Source: CAYVQZ01 sp964453435 (GTDB lineage: Bacteria > Abyssobacteria > SURF-5). Taken from it: a stretch of 36,476 nt of DNA. Location of the stretch: positions 1 through 36,476 of the forward strand of contig CAYVQZ010000053.1 of assembly GCA_964453435.1 (NCBI GenBank), read 5' to 3'. Made by a program: the position numbers and the translations under genes. Below the pieces are notes generated by a model. That model had not been told where the DNA came from. It worked only from the letters and a program-made list of their open reading frames with translations, and did no database searches. This document shows positions 24,037-33,000 of the stretch, piece by piece. Every line of letters begins with the position of its first letter. Position 1 is the first letter of the stretch.

Positions 24037-26490
24037 TCAGTCGGAAGACTTCGGCCGGGGGCGGACCGTAGCGGGGTTGCGCTGCTTCAAACGCCGCTCC
24101 GGCTTCTTTGGAGCCGTTTCCCACGGAGCCATTTTCTTTGCCCGCCGACGAGCGTAATCGAACGCCAGCAAAAAGGAAAGCAGTACGAGCGAAGCGAAAC
24201 TTATCCAGGCGCCTGCTCGAAATCCCTCGGGCACGTACAAGAACGAAATCGAGTGCTTTCCGGTGTCTACCGGAACTGCCATAAAGAGGTAGTCCGCCCG
24301 GTAGACCTTCGTTTCCTTGCCGTCCACCACGGCGCGCCATCCCGGCATCCATACGTCATTCAAAAAGATGAAACCTGGCTCGGCCGTGCTTACGGTCAGC
24401 TCGATTTTGCCTTCGGCAGGAGTCTTGACAATTATTTCCGTCAGAGCGGTTTTCTCCTGGCTCGCGGCAGAGGCCGGGGATTGCACCTCCGGTTCCTCCT
24501 CAAGAACGATGGTTGTCCGGTAGTCGAACTTCGGGTCGGCGAGCCTGGCAAGCGCGCCAGACTTATCTTTGACCACCTCCGCATTTTTCACAAAGAATGC
24601 CCGGGGTATGGCCTTGTCGTTCTCGTAAATAGTAAGCTGCCCCGAGAAAACCTCTTTCAGGTCAAACCCCTTCGGCATTTTGTTTTCCGGAATCTTTTCC
24701 GGGTACAAGTCTCTCCCTGCGTCGTTGACGATGTATCTCGCGCCCAGCAGATTGAGCAGGCGCGGATGCACGCTGTCGGATGTCCATCGAACGGTTCCCG
24801 TGAACGGGTTCGATGCCGAGGGCGGGCCGCCGGTGTCCATGTACGCGCAGAACTCCGCGAACCGTTGGAGTGAAAGCGACTCGTAGCCGCCCGTTTCGCG
24901 AATCCGCTCGACCATTCCGACATTCGCGTTCAGCAGGTAGTTCTTCCAGTCGTGCTTCGCGTGAAAGATATGCGCTCGCGAGTCCTTCATGTTGTTCCGC
25001 AGAAATTCGAACTCGCTGGTCGAATCCGGAAAAACACGGGTCGTGATCCAGGGGTAGGTCACCGGGTTGAACACATAGAGGGTGAGGTCGAGCGCCAGCA
25101 GCACAATCGCCACGCTTCCCACGAGCGGTCCGGAATTTCCTCGTGCGGCGAGGATGCACGCGATGAACAATATGAAGACATATAGTGCTCCGACTTTGGG
25201 CAGCAGTAAAATGAATAGGCCGCATAACCCGAGGAAGAGACCGTAGCGGCTGAGCCCCCGTGAGTGAGGGGCGGGCTTTGCGAGAACATCCGCAAGTAAA
25301 TGGTCGCAACCCAGGCCCGCCATGGTTATTATGGAAAACGCAGTCAGAATCAGCAGACGATTCGGAAGGCGAAACCAACTGCCTGTCGGAAGCAGCCGAT
25401 ACAGGTCGAAAATGGGCGTGTGGGAGCCGAAGGAAATCACCGTGAAGAGCGCCGCCATTCCCAGAAAGAACAGGATGAAACGTCGGCGCTTTGGTTCCAG
25501 GAGCGCAAAAACTGCCAGAACCAGCGTCAAGATACCCGGATACAAGGTGTATTGGAACCACTTGAACGAATCGGGGTTCACAAGTGCGGTGAAAAAGGTG
25601 GAGGGGAACAGCGAGCCTCCCACCAGTATTGCTTCCCTGCTCAACCCTTCGGCCGATCGCACGCTGAGCCGGGAAAGATGATAGGTCGGCAGCCATTGAA
25701 AAGCGGTGAGAACGGCGGGTATAGCCGACATTCCCGCAAGCGAATAGAGGAAGGAGCGGCCCAACGACGCGGGCTCTCCTTTTTTTCGTACGAGCCGAAC
25801 AAGGGCCAGGAAGAACAAATAAGCGAAGGCGCCGTATAACGTGTAGACAAAACCCTGCATGTAGCCGGCGAGGAACTGGCAGCCCAATGCCGCCCCAAGC
25901 AATATCATGTCGGTTTGGCCGGCTCGCAGGAATGTCCGATGCAGGAAAAAGAAGACAATGGGAATCCAGGTGTGGCACAGGATAATGTGCGGCCAGGCAA
26001 GGACGTAGCTCACAAACGAGCAGAGCATGTACGCGGTTCCGGCGAACGTTGCGGCCGCCGGCGCCGCATCCAGTTCGCGGAGCCAGAGATACATGAAAGC
26101 GCCGGCGAGAAAAATGTGGAGCAGATATATCAGGCTGATGGCGGTCTCGGGACGAAAGAAGAGGTGAGGAAAATTCAGCGGGTAGAACAGAGCGGCCTGG
26201 TAGGTGCTCAAGAACGGCATTCCGCAATTGGTATAGGGATTCCAGAGCGGCAACTCACCGTCTTTGAGGGTTCCGAAGCCATATGCCCGAACGGGCAAGT
26301 GATACATGTACATGTCGGTATTCGAGCCGACAAGAATCTTCTCCTCCGCCTCCGTGTTTTGGATGCGCGCCCACCAGAAAATCAGGGCAAAGGCGAACAT
26401 GACGACCAGGCAGACAATGGCCGGGCTTACGGCAAAGCCAAATTCCCTTTTCTTCTTGCGGGGAGTGAACGCCTCTTCGGTGATTTTCAT
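24037..26490 (-). CDS. YfhO-family multi-spanning membrane protein
   Basis: Large integral membrane protein of 817 residues, resembling YfhO-type proteins and GT-C-like enzymes thought to act in cell-envelope glycosylation. A first helix (about 20-40) is followed by an extracytoplasmic loop with DMYMYHLPVRAYGFGTLKDGELPLWNPY, a typical family segment. About ten further helices run to about residue 470. A soluble region with the family-like motif WMPGWRAVVDGKETKVYRADYLFMAVPV precedes a last helix and a basic tail. The ATG at 26490 is used; a TTG three codons upstream (26499) is in frame and neither start has a good ribosome site. It is transcribed against the Gfo/Idh gene. Donor and acceptor are unknown. 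Confidence 0.85.
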   Translation of the reverse strand: MKITEEAFTPRKKKREFGFAVSPAIVCLVVMFAFALIFWWARIQNTEAEEKILVGSNTDMYMYHLPVRAYGFGTLKDGELPLWNPYTNCGMPFLSTYQAALFYPLNFPHLFFRPETAISLIYLLHIFLAGAFMYLWLRELDAAPAAATFAGTAYMLCSFVSYVLAWPHIILCHTWIPIVFFFLHRTFLRAGQTDMILLGAALGCQFLAGYMQGFVYTLYGAFAYLFFLALVRLVRKKGEPASLGRSFLYSLAGMSAIPAVLTAFQWLPTYHLSRLSVRSAEGLSREAILVGGSLFPSTFFTALVNPDSFKWFQYTLYPGILTLVLAVFALLEPKRRRFILFFLGMAALFTVISFGSHTPIFDLYRLLPTGSWFRLPNRLLILTAFSIITMAGLGCDHLLADVLAKPAPHSRGLSRYGLFLGLCGLFILLLPKVGALYVFILFIACILAARGNSGPLVGSVAIVLLALDLTLYVFNPVTYPWITTRVFPDSTSEFEFLRNNMKDSRAHIFHAKHDWKNYLLNANVGMVERIRETGGYESLSLQRFAEFCAYMDTGGPPSASNPFTGTVRWTSDSVHPRLLNLLGARYIVNDAGRDLYPEKIPENKMPKGFDLKEVFSGQLTIYENDKAIPRAFFVKNAEVVKDKSGALARLADPKFDYRTTIVLEEEPEVQSPASAASQEKTALTEIIVKTPAEGKIELTVSTAEPGFIFLNDVWMPGWRAVVDGKETKVYRADYLFMAVPVDTGKHSISFLYVPEGFRAGAWISFASLVLLSFLLAFDYARRRAKKMAPWETAPKKPERRLKQRNPATVRPRPKSSD

Positions 26491-26822
26491 TTTCGTCAAC
26501 CGGGTGAGATGCCGCCTGATGGAAATTTGACAAAATTATACCATACGCGTCCGGCCGGCGTGAGAGCGGACAGAGAATCTGTCATACGATTGCACATTTG
26601 TCCGCGATGCCGGCGGAGAGGGGCCGTACCCCCGAAACTCGGAGACGGAGCCGCCGGCGCGCTCGCAGCTTCCCGTGTCGTTTTTTCGGCAACAAGAGCG
26701 ACCACTGGACAGATACACAGCGCGGCATAGCCGCAACCGAACTTCGCTTCGGGGGCAGTGTATCTGTCTCATGATTGTACATCTTTCCGAACAACAAACT
26801 TTGGGGGCAGTCCGCCAATCTA

Positions 26823-26860
26823 TCCCGCGAGTCCGCGGGATTTCGCTGCGCTCAACGAAG
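26823..26860. repeat. Twin-hairpin REP-like unit A
   Basis: TCCCGCG (26823-26829) pairs with CGCGGGA (26834-26840). It is followed by TTTCGCTGCGCTCAACGAAG, whose ends can pair imperfectly. Same layout as unit B at 26945-26982. Confidence 0.6.
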
Positions 26861-26944
26861 GAATGGGGGGAATTGCGTAATTGGGTACAGCCCCCAAAGC
26901 AGGGCATCCAGAATCGTGAGACACACTCACAGTCCCGATTCCAG

Positions 26945-26982
26945 CCCGCGGAATGCGCGGGACTTCGCTCCGCTCAGCGAAG
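26945..26982. repeat. Twin-hairpin REP-like unit B
   Basis: CCCGCG (26945-26950) pairs with CGCGGG (26956-26961); then CTTCGCT (26963-26969) pairs perfectly with AGCGAAG (26976-26982). Together with unit A this gives two diverged copies in direct orientation 122 bp apart. Confidence 0.6.
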
Positions 26983-27071
26983 AAAAGCGGGTCGCTTCGG
27001 GGACAGTCCCGATTCTACGGCGCCTTCGTGCCCGTAAATCTGGGACAGTCCCCTTCGCTGAAGGATAGGGG

Positions 27072-27124
27072 GATTCCGTAATTGGGTACAGCCCCCTGCG
27101 CTTCGTTTTCACTGACATTCATAA
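27072..27124. repeat. 53-bp dispersed repeat, copy 1
   Basis: It begins GATTCCGTAATTGGGTACAG and ends CTGACATTCATAA. The copy at 34399-34451 differs at two positions only. A partial third copy with AATTGGGTACAGCCCCC is at 26879-26895. Confidence 0.8.
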
Positions 27125-27475
27125 TCGTCGCACGGATTCACAGTCCCTTTCGCCTCGTATCACTTCGCTATCGTTAACACTATGGTAGTCGCGGCATGAA
27201 AATCCCGACGGAAATTCACAATTCTGGTAGATGGCAGTACAGGATGCCGACATCTGGCGGGCTTCATCTCTTTCTCATTTTCCCTTTGCGCCAGTCTGGC
27301 TCACGGATTTTGGCCTCAAAATGGCGAGAATCTTGCATCCCTGTTTCCGAATGCATGCTCCAGCAACTCAAGAGCAGGTATCGTGTTCTCGTGATGAGGC
27401 AGGGAGATGGGAGCGGAAAGAAGGCGGGAGACACAGCCCGCCCGACCCGCAAAGACAAGGGAGGAAAGGGAGATT

Positions 27476-27937
27476 ATGGTGGCTGGCCTGGTGAAAAAAT
27501 TACGTTTGTTCATCGTTTTTGCGCTGGTTTTTCAGTTGATTGGTTGCGGCACTATTCTGTATCCCGAGCGGCGGGGACAAACAAGCGGACGCATCGACGC
27601 GGGAGTTGCGATCCTGGACGCGATCGGCTTACTGTTCTTCATCATCCCGGGCGTGATCGCCTTTGCTGTGGACTTTTCCACCGGCGCGATTTACCTGCCC
27701 GGAACGGCGACGGCCTCTCTGGATTGCGAAGATATCAAAAAGGTCGAATTTGACCCCGCGCACGCGAGCATCGCAAGTATTGAAAGGATAATCGAGGACG
27801 AAACCGGCTACGATATAGACCTGGAGCGGGGCGACGTCAAAATTTCCAAATTGAAATCGGCTGACGACATGATGACGCATTTTGCACAAATCTTGCCCGG
27901 TATGGGGAATAATCGTACCATGTTGAGCATGCAATAA
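27476..27937 (+). CDS. Small conserved-looking lipoprotein
   Basis: Predicted lipoprotein of 153 residues, function unknown. The signal (MVAGLVKKLRLFIVFALVFQ) ends in a good lipobox LIGC, so the mature protein would start at C24, followed by GTILYPERRGQ. A second hydrophobic stretch, ILDAIGLLFFIIPGVIAFAVDF, could be a membrane helix. The C-terminus is acidic and polar, with VEFDPAHASIASIERIIEDETGYDIDL. The ATG at 27476 or the adjacent GTG at 27479 suits the purine-rich GGGAGGAAAGGGAG before it; 23 extra in-frame codons upstream (to 27407) would precede the signal and are unlikely to be translated. It stands alone between the repeat island and an oxidoreductase gene. Confidence 0.8.
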   Translation: MVAGLVKKLRLFIVFALVFQLIGCGTILYPERRGQTSGRIDAGVAILDAIGLLFFIIPGVIAFAVDFSTGAIYLPGTATASLDCEDIKKVEFDPAHASIASIERIIEDETGYDIDLERGDVKISKLKSADDMMTHFAQILPGMGNNRTMLSMQ

Positions 27938-28019
27938 GAACCCTGTGCGGTACAAATTTCGGTCGCTTCAAAAGCTCGTCTTTTCCTTCTTTTGACTGCG
28001 AGCGTCCGCCACCGCTATC

Positions 28020-29162
28020 ATGGTCGCCATGAGAGCGGGCGCGGTTATCATAGGTGGCGGCATTGTGGGGACGAGCATTGCGTACCACCTCGCCGCCGCC
28101 GGACTCACGGACGCCATCCTGGTCGAGAAAGAGCCTCTTCTTGGTTGCGGCTCGTCCGCCGCAAGCGCCGGAATCATCTATCATCACCTGGCCGAGAAGG
28201 TCAACCTGCAATTAAGCCAGAAAAGCCTGCAGAGCCTCGTCCAATTTGAAGACGGGTTCGACGTGGCGGTCGATTTTCGGAGAAGCGGTTGCATTCAAAC
28301 GGCCGCAACGGTTGATGACTTGTCGGAATTGGAGCGCATAGTTCGAACGCTTTCCGGCATGGGCGTGGATGCTCGCCTGGTCAAACCGCATGAACTGGCG
28401 GAACTCATTCCGGGTCTGGTAACCGCCGATTTGCTTGGGGGAATTTACACGCCAAATGACGGCTATTTCGATCCCTATGGCGTCATCCGGGGTTATAGCG
28501 CTGCAGCCCGGAGGTTGGGAGTGAAGATACTGACGCGAACACCGGTTGTCGGGATAGAGACTAAAAACGGATTGGTTGCCGGCGTGCGTACGCCGAACGA
28601 CTTCATCGAGACACGAATCGTCGTTAATGCCGCAGGGCCGAGGGCCAAAGAAATTGCAGGCTTTGCGGGTATCACGGAGTTGCCCGTTATCCCGCATAAG
28701 CGCCAAATATTCATTTCATCGCCCACCGACATCGTGCCCTCGTCGGCGCCATTTTACTTTGATAGAGACCCTCCTTTCTATTTCCGGCCCGAGAGCGGCG
28801 GACTTCTGACGAGTATCGCCGAGCTGTGGGAATGCCCGAATCATGACCTCAGCGTTGACTGGTCGAGCGTTCCGGTGCTGGCCGAGCGCGCGACACACAG
28901 GCTGCCGCGGCTCGAGTCGCTCCGCATTGTGAGGGGATGGGCCGGATTGCGCAGCATGACCCCCGACAACACCGCAATACTCGGGCCGGTCCCGCAGCCG
29001 ACCGGCTTGTACCTCGCCGTCGGCTTCAGCGGCCACGGCGTGATGCATGCGCCAATGACAGGGAAGATTCTCGCGTCCATGATCATCGACCACAACATCG
29101 ACTGCTTCGAAGAAATAGACCTTGCTCCGCTCAGGTATGACCGCTTCCTCTCCCGCCATTAA
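28020..29162 (+). CDS. FAD-dependent amine/amino-acid-type oxidoreductase (DAO family)
   Basis: Flavoprotein of 380 residues in the group of glycine/sarcosine oxidase and D-amino-acid dehydrogenases. The dinucleotide-binding motif is VIIGGGIVGTSIAYHLA (about 9-25), followed by the VEKEP strand end and GCGSSAASAGIIYHHL, where family members hold the FAD. The C-terminal RGWAGLRSMTPDNTAILGPVP and GLYLAVGFSGHGVMHAP are strongly typical of DAO proteins. Soluble, with no signal. The start at 28020 has a weak ribosome site; an ATG at 28029 is an alternative that begins right before the FAD motif. The substrate is not evident, and the neighbours give no pathway clue. Confidence 0.9.
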   Translation: MVAMRAGAVIIGGGIVGTSIAYHLAAAGLTDAILVEKEPLLGCGSSAASAGIIYHHLAEKVNLQLSQKSLQSLVQFEDGFDVAVDFRRSGCIQTAATVDDLSELERIVRTLSGMGVDARLVKPHELAELIPGLVTADLLGGIYTPNDGYFDPYGVIRGYSAAARRLGVKILTRTPVVGIETKNGLVAGVRTPNDFIETRIVVNAAGPRAKEIAGFAGITELPVIPHKRQIFISSPTDIVPSSAPFYFDRDPPFYFRPESGGLLTSIAELWECPNHDLSVDWSSVPVLAERATHRLPRLESLRIVRGWAGLRSMTPDNTAILGPVPQPTGLYLAVGFSGHGVMHAPMTGKILASMIIDHNIDCFEEIDLAPLRYDRFLSRH

Positions 29163-29264
29163 GTTCACTCACAGACCCCGGGACAGACGCGCCGGCTAGC
29201 GGATTAGCCAGTTCATGGATAATCTTATACGGGTATTTTTCTTCACACTTGTCGGATGTGTGGC

Positions 29265-29280
29265 TGTGACATATGTCATG
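29265..29280. promoter_or_regulatory. CRP/FNR-like palindrome upstream of hemerythrin gene
   Basis: TGTGA-CATATG-TCATG contains the perfect 12-bp palindrome TGACATATGTCA (29267-29278). It matches the TGTGA-N6-TCACA layout of CRP/FNR-superfamily sites at 8 of 10 arm positions. It lies about 85 bp before the ATG at 29366. The regulator is unknown. Confidence 0.4.
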
Positions 29281-29365
29281 GAAGGATTTCCAGAGGTCTC
29301 GCACACTTACGTCGATGGATGTGAAGGCGATTGCAGCGGTTCGATTCCAAGAAGGAGGCAAAACC

Positions 29366-29914
29366 ATGGAAAAATCTACCGAAGTTCTTGCAGGCGAGCA
29401 CAATTTGATCCGACAGGCTCTCGACAATTTCTCGCTCGCCGTGGAGAAAATGGAAAACGGCGAGAGGCCGCCAAAGGAATTCTTTGAGACGGTTGTCAAT
29501 TTCTCGCGAACCTTTTCCGACAAATTCCATCACTTCAAAGAAGAGCATCTGATGTTCAACACCCTGGCCCAAAAGAAGGAAGGCGCGATTGACGCTCAAA
29601 TTGATTCTCTGAAACACCAGCACGAGCGTGGCCGTGACCTCGTCACAGTGGTCGACAAGTCGATTGACGGCTATTCGCGAGGAGAAGAGTCCCAGAGCAT
29701 GGACCTTTTGGAGAGCCTGGCTTCGTACATATCCCTCCTGCGGCATCATATCCATCGCGAAGACTACGTTTTCTATCCTCTGGTCGACAAGGAATTATCC
29801 CAAGAGGAACAAGCGGCTCTTCTGTCCGAATTTAAGAAAGAGGAAGCGAAACTGGGGGGGAATACCTACCAGGAATGCGAGAAGCTCGTTAAGGAGATGG
29901 GAACGTTGCTGTAA
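29366..29914 (+). CDS. Hemerythrin-like (HHE domain) protein
   Basis: Cytosolic four-helix protein of 182 residues with the iron-ligand pattern of bacterial hemerythrins: H12 (EHNLI), H55/H56 and E60 (HHFKEEH), H84/H86 (HQHER), and H127/H128/H130 with E132 (RHHIHREDYVFYP). Such proteins bind a di-iron centre and are linked to oxygen, nitric oxide or oxidative stress. The ATG at 29366 is chosen because AAGGAGG lies 8 nt before it; the frame is open 31 codons upstream without any similar site. It is a single-gene unit behind a CRP/FNR-like palindrome. The exact role (sensor, store, repair of iron centres) cannot be told. Confidence 0.9.
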   Translation: MEKSTEVLAGEHNLIRQALDNFSLAVEKMENGERPPKEFFETVVNFSRTFSDKFHHFKEEHLMFNTLAQKKEGAIDAQIDSLKHQHERGRDLVTVVDKSIDGYSRGEESQSMDLLESLASYISLLRHHIHREDYVFYPLVDKELSQEEQAALLSEFKKEEAKLGGNTYQECEKLVKEMGTLL

Positions 29915-30065
29915 GACACCGGACCGGAAAACCCCTATCTCCGGAATTGCTGGGCCGCGCAAGGGCGGATTGTTACCTTTCCTCAGTTGACTTTTTGGCC
30001 TTGCATCGGTAACATTTGTCTGTACCAGGTGTTTGTCGCGGGGAGAAGTGGGCAGGGGAGGAGGT

Positions 30066-33000
30066 ATGGGCGAAAAACGGAAGCAACGCCTTTTCCTGTC
30101 CCTTGCTGCAGTTGTGCTCCTTGCGCTTTTCTCTTGGCCGGCCTTCTCTGATACCTACTATGTTCCCGACACGTTTCCAAGCGTTCAAGCCGCGTTGAAC
30201 GGTTCGGTCACCGGCGACATCATCATAGTCCGCGACGGCGTGTATTCGGGCGTGGACAACAGAAACCTTGATTTCGACGGGAAAGCTTTGACGCTCCGCT
30301 CTGAACACGGTCCCGCCCGGTGCGTGATCGATTGCGAAGGCGGCGGCAGAGCATTCATTTTTAACAGCGGGGAGACCTCCGCCTCAGTTGTGGATGGCTT
30401 CCGGATTCGGAACGGATACGTATTCGGCGGTGGCGCCGCGGTTTACTGCTACAACTCGTCCCCGACTATCTCGAATTGTGTTTTCTCCGGCAACTCGGTC
30501 TCCGGCTTCGGCGGCGCGGTCGTTTCCACGAATTTATCGGCGCCCACATTCCGGAACTGTACGATAACGGCAAACCGGGTCTCCGGGTTTGGGGGCGCAA
30601 TCGTGTGCAAAAACGGAGCAACGGCAGCTCTGACCAACTGCATTCTGTGGGGCAATTATGCCTCGAATTACGCTCCCGAAATTGCGGTCATAGGCGACTC
30701 ATCGCTCTCAATCGATTTCTCGTGTGTCGAAGGCGGAGAGGCTGGCGCCTATGTCGAGGCAGGTAGCGTTCTCCTTTGGGGTGGCGCCAATACCGCTTCC
30801 GATCCCGAATTCGTCGATCCTTTGGCCGAGAACTATCACCTTGCATTCGGCAGTTCGTGTGTCAATGCGGGTACCGGCGACGGCGTCGTCGGTGATGGCG
30901 CGACGGACATGGGCGCTTTTCCGGCTGTGACCGTTGATGATGACCCCGGACGGGACTACGCAAACATAAACGATGCGCTCAACGCTCCCTTGTTCGATGG
31001 AGGATACGGCGGTTCGGTCGTGGTTTATGACGGGGTCTATCCGGAAACTATCACGATGAAGGAACACGTGGACCTCCTCGGCGCAGGAGCGGGAGCTTCA
31101 ATTCTGGATTCTTCCTCAAGCGTGCTCTTCGACGGGATATCGAATTCGTACCTGCGTGGTTTTACCGTTGTCGGTTTGTCGCACGGCGTCACGACGAGGA
31201 ACGGCGCGGCTCCGGTCATCTCCAACAACGTCATCACGTCCCTCACGGGCTCAGGAATCAGGTGCGAAGATTCATCCCGGCCGCTGATCCTTCGGAATAC
31301 GTTTACCAACGTATATGCCGACGCGGTTCTTGTTCGGGATGGTTCATCCCCCGTAATCGTCAACAACATCATCTCGAATGCCGCAAGCGGCATCACCGTC
31401 GAATCGGATGGATCCCCTGTTATTGAATACAACAATATTTGGTATACGCCGCAGCCATATAGCGGCTGTTCTCCCGGCGTGCACGACATATCGGTTGACC
31501 CGATGTATGAGGATGCCGCAAACGATGACTATCGCCTGCACCCCTGCTCTCCCTGCATCGATGCCGGAGACCCGGTCGAAAAGCTGACCCTGGATTACCT
31601 GGCGGCGAGTTCCAAGCTATATGTCAATGAGGTCACCAACATCGAGGTCGGGAGCGCCATCTGGATTACCGACGGCCTTAAGACCGAGCGCGACACCGTG
31701 GCGGACGCGAATACGGATATGCTATGGCTCGCCAACGGCTTCGCGAACGACTATCTCGTGGCAAACGGAGCATATGTGTTCTCGGTCTATTCCGAATATG
31801 TCGGCGAGCCCGAACCCAACGGCGCCAGGGTGAACATGGGCGCGTATGGAGGTTCTTCCGCTGCCGCGACCAGCGAGTCTATTACCGACGACGATGGTGA
31901 CACCTATTCCGAATGCCAGGGTGACTGTGATGACGGAAACGATGAGGTAAATCCGGGAGCGCAAGAGGTGTGTAACGGCATTGACGACGACTGCGATGGT
32001 TTGCTCGACATCGAAGACCCGGACTGCGCCAACGTTGTCACGTATTACCGCGACGACGATCAGGATGCTTACGGAATAGACGGGGATACAAGAATCCTCT
32101 GTTCGCCTGAGGCTCCGTATACGGCGACCCGCGGCGGCGATTGCGACGACGCGGAACCGGCTGTCAACCCCGGCGCCGAGGAGGTGTGCAACGGCATCGA
32201 CGACGATTGTGACGAGTTGACCGACGCCGACGACCCGGATTGTGTAGGCGCTGAAACGTACTATCGGGACGACGACCAGGATGACTACGGCGTGACCGAT
32301 GATTCGTTGAGGCTCTGCGCGCCGGAGTCGCCATACACCGCGCTTGCGGGCGGAGACTGCGACGATGCCAACGCGGCCGTGAAGCCGACGGCCCAGGAGG
32401 TGTGCAACGGCATCGACGACGATTGCGACGATTTGGCCGACGCCGACGACCCCGACTGCATCGCGCTGGTGACGTATTACAGGGACGAGGACCAGGACGG
32501 CTACGGAATCGAGGGGGACGCGCGACACCTCTGTGCGCCTGAGGTTCCATATACCGCTTTGATAACGGGCGACTGCGACGACGGCTCGGATTCGGTCTAC
32601 CCGGGCGCGCCCGAAATACCGTGTGACGGAATCGACCAGGATTGCGACCAGAACGACCTGTGCACATGTCGGCTCGTGGTCGACGACGTCGCGGCAGCGC
32701 CCGGTGATTTCGTTACGATGCCCGTTCGGGTGGAGACCGCATGCGTTCAAATCTCAGCTCTCGGCTTCGACTTCGACTATTCGCAGTGCGAGATGCTCGG
32801 TTACATGTCATACAGCGGCGTGCACATACGAGGCTCGCTGACCGCCAACTGGGACTTCTTCGACGCCTACGAGGTTGCGCCGGGCATAATCAGGGTCGGC
32901 GGCTTTACCGTTCAAGACCCGGTCTCCGAAGGTGAAAGCGGCATCATAGTCGAACTGGAGTTCGAGATATCCACGTGCTCGCCGGACAATGTGTGCAATG

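Larger units (their letters stand above)
26500..27475. repeat. REP-like repeat island
   Basis: Nearly 1 kb without a supported gene, filled with short palindromes and repeated modules. (a) A direct repeat beginning ATCTGTC with a GATTG core at 26578 and 26763. (b) GACAGATACAC (26708-26718) mirrored by GTGTATCTGTC (26758-26768), enclosing GCGGC-ATA-GCCGC. (c) Two twin-hairpin units at 26823-26860 and 26945-26982. (d) GGGACAGTCCC palindromes at 27000-27010 and 27042-27052. (e) A 53-bp module at 27072-27124 repeated at 34399-34451 with two mismatches. This is the look of REP/BIME elements mobilised by a RAYT transposase encoded elsewhere. No transposase gene is seen here. Confidence 0.7.

Noticed and set aside
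24662..26227. Open frame of 521 codons on the same strand as the YfhO-type gene, in another frame
   Set aside because: Its translation is rich in R, P, S and H with no membrane pattern, while the overlapping frame is a coherent membrane protein of family length.
26536..26907. Minus-strand ORF of 123 codons in the repeat island, considered as a transposase remnant
   Set aside because: The translation is rich in C, R and S and follows the palindromes. No catalytic motif of a RAYT or other transposase is visible.
26500..27475. Repeat island considered as a CRISPR array or an insertion sequence
   Set aside because: Repeats differ in length, spacing and sequence and are palindromic, which fits REP-like elements. 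There is no transposase gene or clear terminal repeat with target duplication.
31884..32640. Regularly spaced repeat considered as a CRISPR array
   Set aside because: The 216-nt period is protein-coding, in frame and made of MopE-type units; no cas genes are present.
31722..32750. Open frame of 342 codons antisense to the MopE-type repeats
   Set aside because: Repetitive valine/arginine-rich translation that mirrors the tandem DNA repeat; a by-product of the sense coding.
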